A DNA stretch of 64,000 nucleotides, from the NCBI RefSeq assembly GCF_001649575.2, contig NC_051439.1, positions 8,284,701-8,348,700 on the forward strand. The letters run 5' to 3'. Shown piece by piece: positions 59,490 through 64,000 of the stretch (position 1 is its first letter; the number at the start of each line of letters is the position of its first letter). A program made the translations under genes and the position numbers. Origin of the DNA: Kryptolebias marmoratus (Eukaryota > Chordata > Actinopteri > Cyprinodontiformes > Rivulidae). The notes below the pieces were generated by a model. The model was not told the origin of the DNA. It worked only from the letters and a program-made list of their open reading frames with translations, and ran no database searches.

Positions 59490-59640
59490 TAAGCTTCATT
59501 CACACCTGGCATTAACTCGCATCCTAAGTGATCTGATCACAGGAGAGCAGCTCTTTGTCTCAGGGCGCGCTGGCATTAGACACGTCTCAAATCAGTTTTA
59601 AGTAATCACCCTGCGATCGGATTGTCATTCCTCGCTCTGT
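59490..59640. repeat. possible dispersed fish repeat
   Basis: CACACCTGGCATTAACTCGC then CCTAAGTGATCTGATCACAG has the look of a dispersed fish repeat with repeated CTGGCATTA (59506 and 59570). Family not identified. Confidence 0.3.
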
Positions 59641-59859
59641 ACATTTTTATTCTCCCTTTCCAAATACTCTTCCCTCTAATTTTGGGTCTGCGTTACGTAA
59701 AAAATGTTTTATTCGTACCGTCCTGGACTCATCGGGGAAAATGGTCCAGGATTAAACGCATCAGGTGGTGCTGTCGGTGTAGCTTGAAGCCCGCTGATGT
59801 TCATAGTGCTCCATAGCCAGATGTGGTCCACTCCAGTTGTGGTCAAAACCATAGCTTTA

Positions 59860-60260
59860 AGGGTTTTTCCACTTAAGAGGTTCCAGTGCTAGACCAGGGC
59901 TGGTGCCAGAGCTGCTATTTTATTTAAATAAAGTTAAGAACCAGTTTGGTTTTCCACAGCCAACCCAGAGCCACGTCATGACTTCACATTAAACGTCTCT
60001 CCTAGTAAATGATTTCTCCTCCTTTTGTTGTGTTCTGAGTTTCTGTAGAGGATCGCAGTGCAGAGAAACACATTATCTCCGCACGTCACGGGGTTTGTGT
60101 CGTTATTCCTGCGAGCAGATGCCTCAGCATCGCCAGTCTCGCGTCTGTCTTCAAGCTGAATTCAGCGGGCCCGGCAAAGAGTTGGTGCCAAGCTGGCGTT
60201 GGTTCATTGCGGCCCGAGCTGAGGGCGGTGGTACCAGAAAGAGCAGGTGTCAGGTTCAAG
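59860..60260. repeat. possible DNA-transposon remnant
   Basis: GAACCAGTTTGGTTTTCCAC near 59938 and TTGGTGCCAAGCTGGCG near 60181 with GGTGGTACCAGAAAGAG resemble the two ends of one element in opposite sense. Tentative. Confidence 0.25.
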
Positions 60261-63200
60261 TGCTAAAGCCAGACTTTGCTTGTTTGGTGCGACCTCAAAA
60301 CTTGACCTTTTTTTTTTTTTTTTTTTTTTCACCAAAGATGTGTTAAAGCTGCATGTCGAAGCCTAAAATGTATTCGTTGGGACTTGAGCACAAAGCAAAC
60401 CATTACGCAACAAATGAGTCGATGTAGCCGGATTAATTGTGAATGCGTTAATCACAGAGCACGCGTCCTGTTTCAAATTTCTGCACCCTCCTCCTCCTTT
60501 ACTTTCTACAACTTCCTGCTTCTGTCACGTTCCTTCACTCGCCTTTCCCGTCTCCATTTCAGCGTGTGAAACTTCAGCCGCCTCGTATCTCGTTTTCCTG
60601 CAGTTTGTGGTTTCTCTACAACGCGTCGGCATCTGCATCTTTCCTTTTCGTGGCACCTCTTTTCGTTCCAATTTGCTTTTACTGCACCTCTTAACCAGTC
60701 CGCCCCTTCGTTTCACAAGGCTTATCACTCACTCTGTCTCTCCTCCTCGTTTAGTGCCACTCTTTCGCAATCCCCGATCCCCCCTTCTCCTCCCCCTCCC
60801 GCCGTCCTCCTCAGCATCAGCACAACAGCTAACTCTGTTTCTGAGGAAAGATTGATCAACTAATCTAGCCGTTTACCCACAATACCTTGTGTCTTTGAGA
60901 AGAAAAGGCCAGCGCAGATGACATAATGGGGGGGGGGGAGAAACTGTTGAAGGTTTTTCAAAATGGAGCATAATGAGCAAATGTCAAATCAGATGGCGAG
61001 TAAGAGGAATGTACACCAACTGTACAGTTTTCCTGAATTTCCTTTTCAAGTTATTTTGCAATTAGTGTTAAAGTAAATGTGTGGAAAAAATGGAATCTGC
61101 TTGAGCGTTTAAACCTAATGAAGCATTTAGTTTGGAGTGCTGAGTTATGCAGTGGTTTAACATTTTTACATTATTCAGATATTTAAACAAGCTGCAGAAT
61201 ATTTTACTTTCATTACCTTATTGGAAAAAAAAAATCTAAGTTGAAGTTGACTTACAAGAAGCTCCTTTCTGACGGGTTTTTTTAGACCCTAACATCCAGT
61301 TTACCTTTTCTCTGACAGCAGCGCTGGCTTTTTTCTTTCCATATGTTTTTTTTGACAGTTTATCAATCTAAACCACTAGTCTGACAATGAAACTACAGAC
61401 TATATTGCTTTTTCAGGCTATTATCACGACCCTGATTCTTTCTTAGTGGATTAATTCCCACTCTAAATAGAAAACATGTTTCTTAAATCTTTCTAAAGCC
61501 TTTTTCTGCTCGTTTTTAACACCTGAGAACTTTACTGAGTCCCTTTTGTCTTTGAATTGTTCCAGTTTTATCCTGGTTCATAGTTGGTCTCGTTTACTTC
61601 ATTTCCTTCTCTCTCTGCCCCCTCTGCTTTGTCTCTGGAGCACCGGCTAAGTGGATGTTGTGTCTGCAGCATGTATTAGTGCTGTGATCCGACAGTAGCT
61701 TCTGTCTGGTTCAGTACTGCTACCTTGGCAGATGTATTTTTTTTTTTTTTTTTTTTNNNTTTTTTTTTTTTTTTTTATGGAAGTGTGTGTGTGTGTGTTT
61801 TTTGTGCCAGTTTGCCAGTCCCGAGGACCAGCTGGGTCTTCGGAGGCGGCGTGCGTTTGTTTGTCAGACGTGACGATGAAAGTAGCAGCCGTGTCCTGTT
61901 GCTTTAGAGCGAAACACACTGGTTTGACTGGGCGGATGAATTGGCTCGGTCGCCACAGTCAGCTATTTTTTCCTACCATCTCCCATCCTCGCTCCCTCGG
62001 GCTCCCCCCCACCCCCCCTCTCCATCCACCCACCACCACCGCTCTCTCTCAGTGCGTTAAGGACAGCAGGTCAAGGAGACAGTGATGAGGTACATATCGG
62101 TGTGAACCAGAATGTAGATTAGTGCCTCTCCAGGCAGGGACACACATAAATACAGACACACACACACACATGGATGGGTATGTTCACCATCTCTTCCTGC
62201 CTCTCTCCTCTCACCATCCAGTGTTTATGTCTCTGTCTTTATCCCTGTGAAAGGTATCAGGCGGAGGTCAATAATGTGTTGAGCACTATTGATCTGTCCG
62301 GTAGGTCCTATGGGTGAGGGAGAGGAAGGGGGAATCAATGCTATTCTGGATAACCCATCTCCATACAGTGCTATACCACCCAGTCAGATTTTTCTTTTGT
62401 TCTCTTGGGTTACTCATCAACATGGTGGGTTTTTACTGAGGGGAAAAATTCAAGAACAACATGGTGCCCTCGCAGGAACTCTTTAGTTTGCCTGAGTTCA
62501 TCTTTAGCCCTAAAGAAGTCGTTGCACTTCTTATTCATATTTTGGTTTTAAATTAAAGACGAGTGATTTGCGTTGTTCCTGCCCAAAATTACGTGTAAAC
62601 CTGCTTTCTGCAAACTAAAACAACTTGGATATTAGTACAGGTGGGAAATGAAAACTATCATCTGATAGTACTGAGCCAAGGTAGCATGGTGAAGCTGGTT
62701 ATTACCAAAATGAGTAAAGTGACTAGTATGCTTTTAAGTCATTATTTTCACCAAGTCCTGCACATCCAGGGGGTGATGGGTCATGCAGCAAGAGAGACAG
62801 GCGAGTGACTACAGCCGTGATTACGATACCGCCACCAGTCCACGAAGATGCTTATTATTGTCGTTTGCTTGGATGCTCGGCTGACTGAAAGAGGAAGCCT
62901 GAGTAGAGGAATTTGGATGACACGGACATTGTTCCCTTTCCACCAGAACACCAAGTTGAAGCGTTCCTCTGGGGTGTCAGTGCTAATATATATAATATTG
63001 GTAAAGATGGTACAGGAAGTTTAGAAGTGGACTCTACGTCCTGTGGGTTGCGGCGGTGAGGCGTTTGTGGATCGACTGGAATCTTATCAGGGAAACTCAC
63101 TGGCTTGGTCGGTACTTTCAGCTTTTTCGCGGCGCTCCTGAGTAGTTTTCGTACCGCGACGCGCTCGGAGTGGCCACCACGTGTCGAAAGTTAACAGCAA

Positions 63201-64000
63201 TCTTGCCGTAACTGTTTCAAAGTATCATCTGCACAAATTGCTCCTCATTACACCGGAACAAGATGATGTTGCTGATTAATATTGTTCAAGTTACCGGTCT
63301 GCGGTTTAAATGTAGCGTCCGTAGCCACAGCAATGTGATCCAGATCGTGTCTTTAGTCCAGATACTGTATTATTCATACCTGATGCTGTGACACGGTGTT
63401 TCTGCAGCGCCGCAGAGCAAGCCTATTAAAATACAGTTTACAGATTAAACACTGTAAATATTTCCAGGCATTTGAAACCGCATCCCGTGGGTTTTGTTCA
63501 GCTTCTGTCTGCCTTGAATAAAAGGAACATATTCCTGTCATTTCTCTTAATGTCACACATTAAAGCTCTTAAAGTGCGCGGCGCCGGTCGCTTCTCCTTC
63601 ATCTGCTGACTCTCCCGACTCCAAAAAAAAAAAAAGCCCAGCTAATTAGTGCAGCATAAATGTCTGCTGTGGATTCTGTCCTCTTCAGGTGTGTCTTTAC
63701 CTAATAGTGCCCACTTGTTATTCCTGTACCTGAAAGTTCTTGCTGTACTAGCAGCAGTCATTGTCTCCCTGCAGGAACGCTGAGACACATTCCTGTAGAT
63801 TCACATTCTTTGTGAATTGTGCTTTTTTTTTTTTTTTTTTGCAAGTCTCCAACTTCATTGAGAGGAGTTGAAATGGAAGGGTAAATATAGACGGTACTGC
63901 GTGTGCTACCACAAAAACGGGAAAAAAAGCTCTGTTGGATCCTTTTGTATTTCCTCGGGCCGGTTGGTTTTAATAAAGTCCAACTGCATACTAAATCTAC

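Larger units (their letters stand above)
55328..64000 (+). other. ssbp4 intron 4 (partial)
   Basis: No exon matching the next SSBP segment (SAAAAPSP..) was seen in 8.7 kb. Holds LINE tail, family B copy 3, simple repeats and unique AT-rich sequence (58900-59330). Confidence 0.65.

Noticed and set aside
60439..60855. 138-residue plus ORF in ssbp4 intron 4
   Set aside because: Pyrimidine-rich low-complexity sequence; does not match the next SSBP segment expected (SAAAAPSP).

Overview
The window is vertebrate nuclear DNA, almost certainly from a ray-finned (teleost) fish. The evidence is short coding exons with canonical GT..AG introns, very many degenerate Tc1, hAT-like, LINE and tRNA-SINE remnants of fish type, long CA/GT and other microsatellites, and scaffold gaps (runs of N). 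There is no bacterial-style operon structure, CRISPR array, rRNA or functional tRNA gene. Most open reading frames in the window are chance or low-complexity ORFs. Real coding sequence amounts to nine short exons of two genes, both on the + strand.

Gene 1 (1261-4140) is the 3' end of a keap1 gene. Five exons encode the Kelch propeller of the KEAP1 ubiquitin-ligase adaptor from the codon for human Gly333 to the stop. The BTB/BACK half lies to the left of the window. Nearly all NRF2-contacting residues are kept, but the protein is divergent (Asn382 replaced by Leu, Cys434 by Ser, Cys-rich tail replaced by an acidic one), which fits a teleost second paralogue (Keap1b-like).

Gene 2 (34148 to beyond 64000) is the 5' end of an SSBP-family gene, most likely ssbp4. 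Four exons encode the first 92 residues (LisH/LUFS domain that binds LDB proteins). Intron 1 is 12.2 kb, introns 2 and 3 are 2.0 and 6.6 kb, and intron 4 runs off the right end. KEAP1 and SSBP4 are both on human 19p, so the neighbourhood fits conserved synteny.

The 30 kb between the genes (4141-34147) and the ssbp4 introns are dominated by mobile-element remains. I could resolve: (A) a dispersed family with ~285-305 bp head-to-tail monomers and a palindromic 3' end, Helitron-like in architecture; (B) a second family with ~145 bp monomers carrying repeated perfect TCAAGGTCA nuclear-receptor sites; (C) foldback elements up to 1 kb that are nearly complete palindromes; (D) a hAT-type element with a perfect 8-bp target duplication inserted in a family A copy; Tc1 transposase relics, an L2-like reverse-transcriptase relic and a tRNA-derived SINE. 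Candidate regulatory sites include a full CTCF consensus 0.7 kb after keap1, a perfect MARE/ARE 11 kb downstream of keap1, and CpG-dense patches without a gene. No new coding system was found; the interesting material is repeat architecture and candidate cis-regulation.
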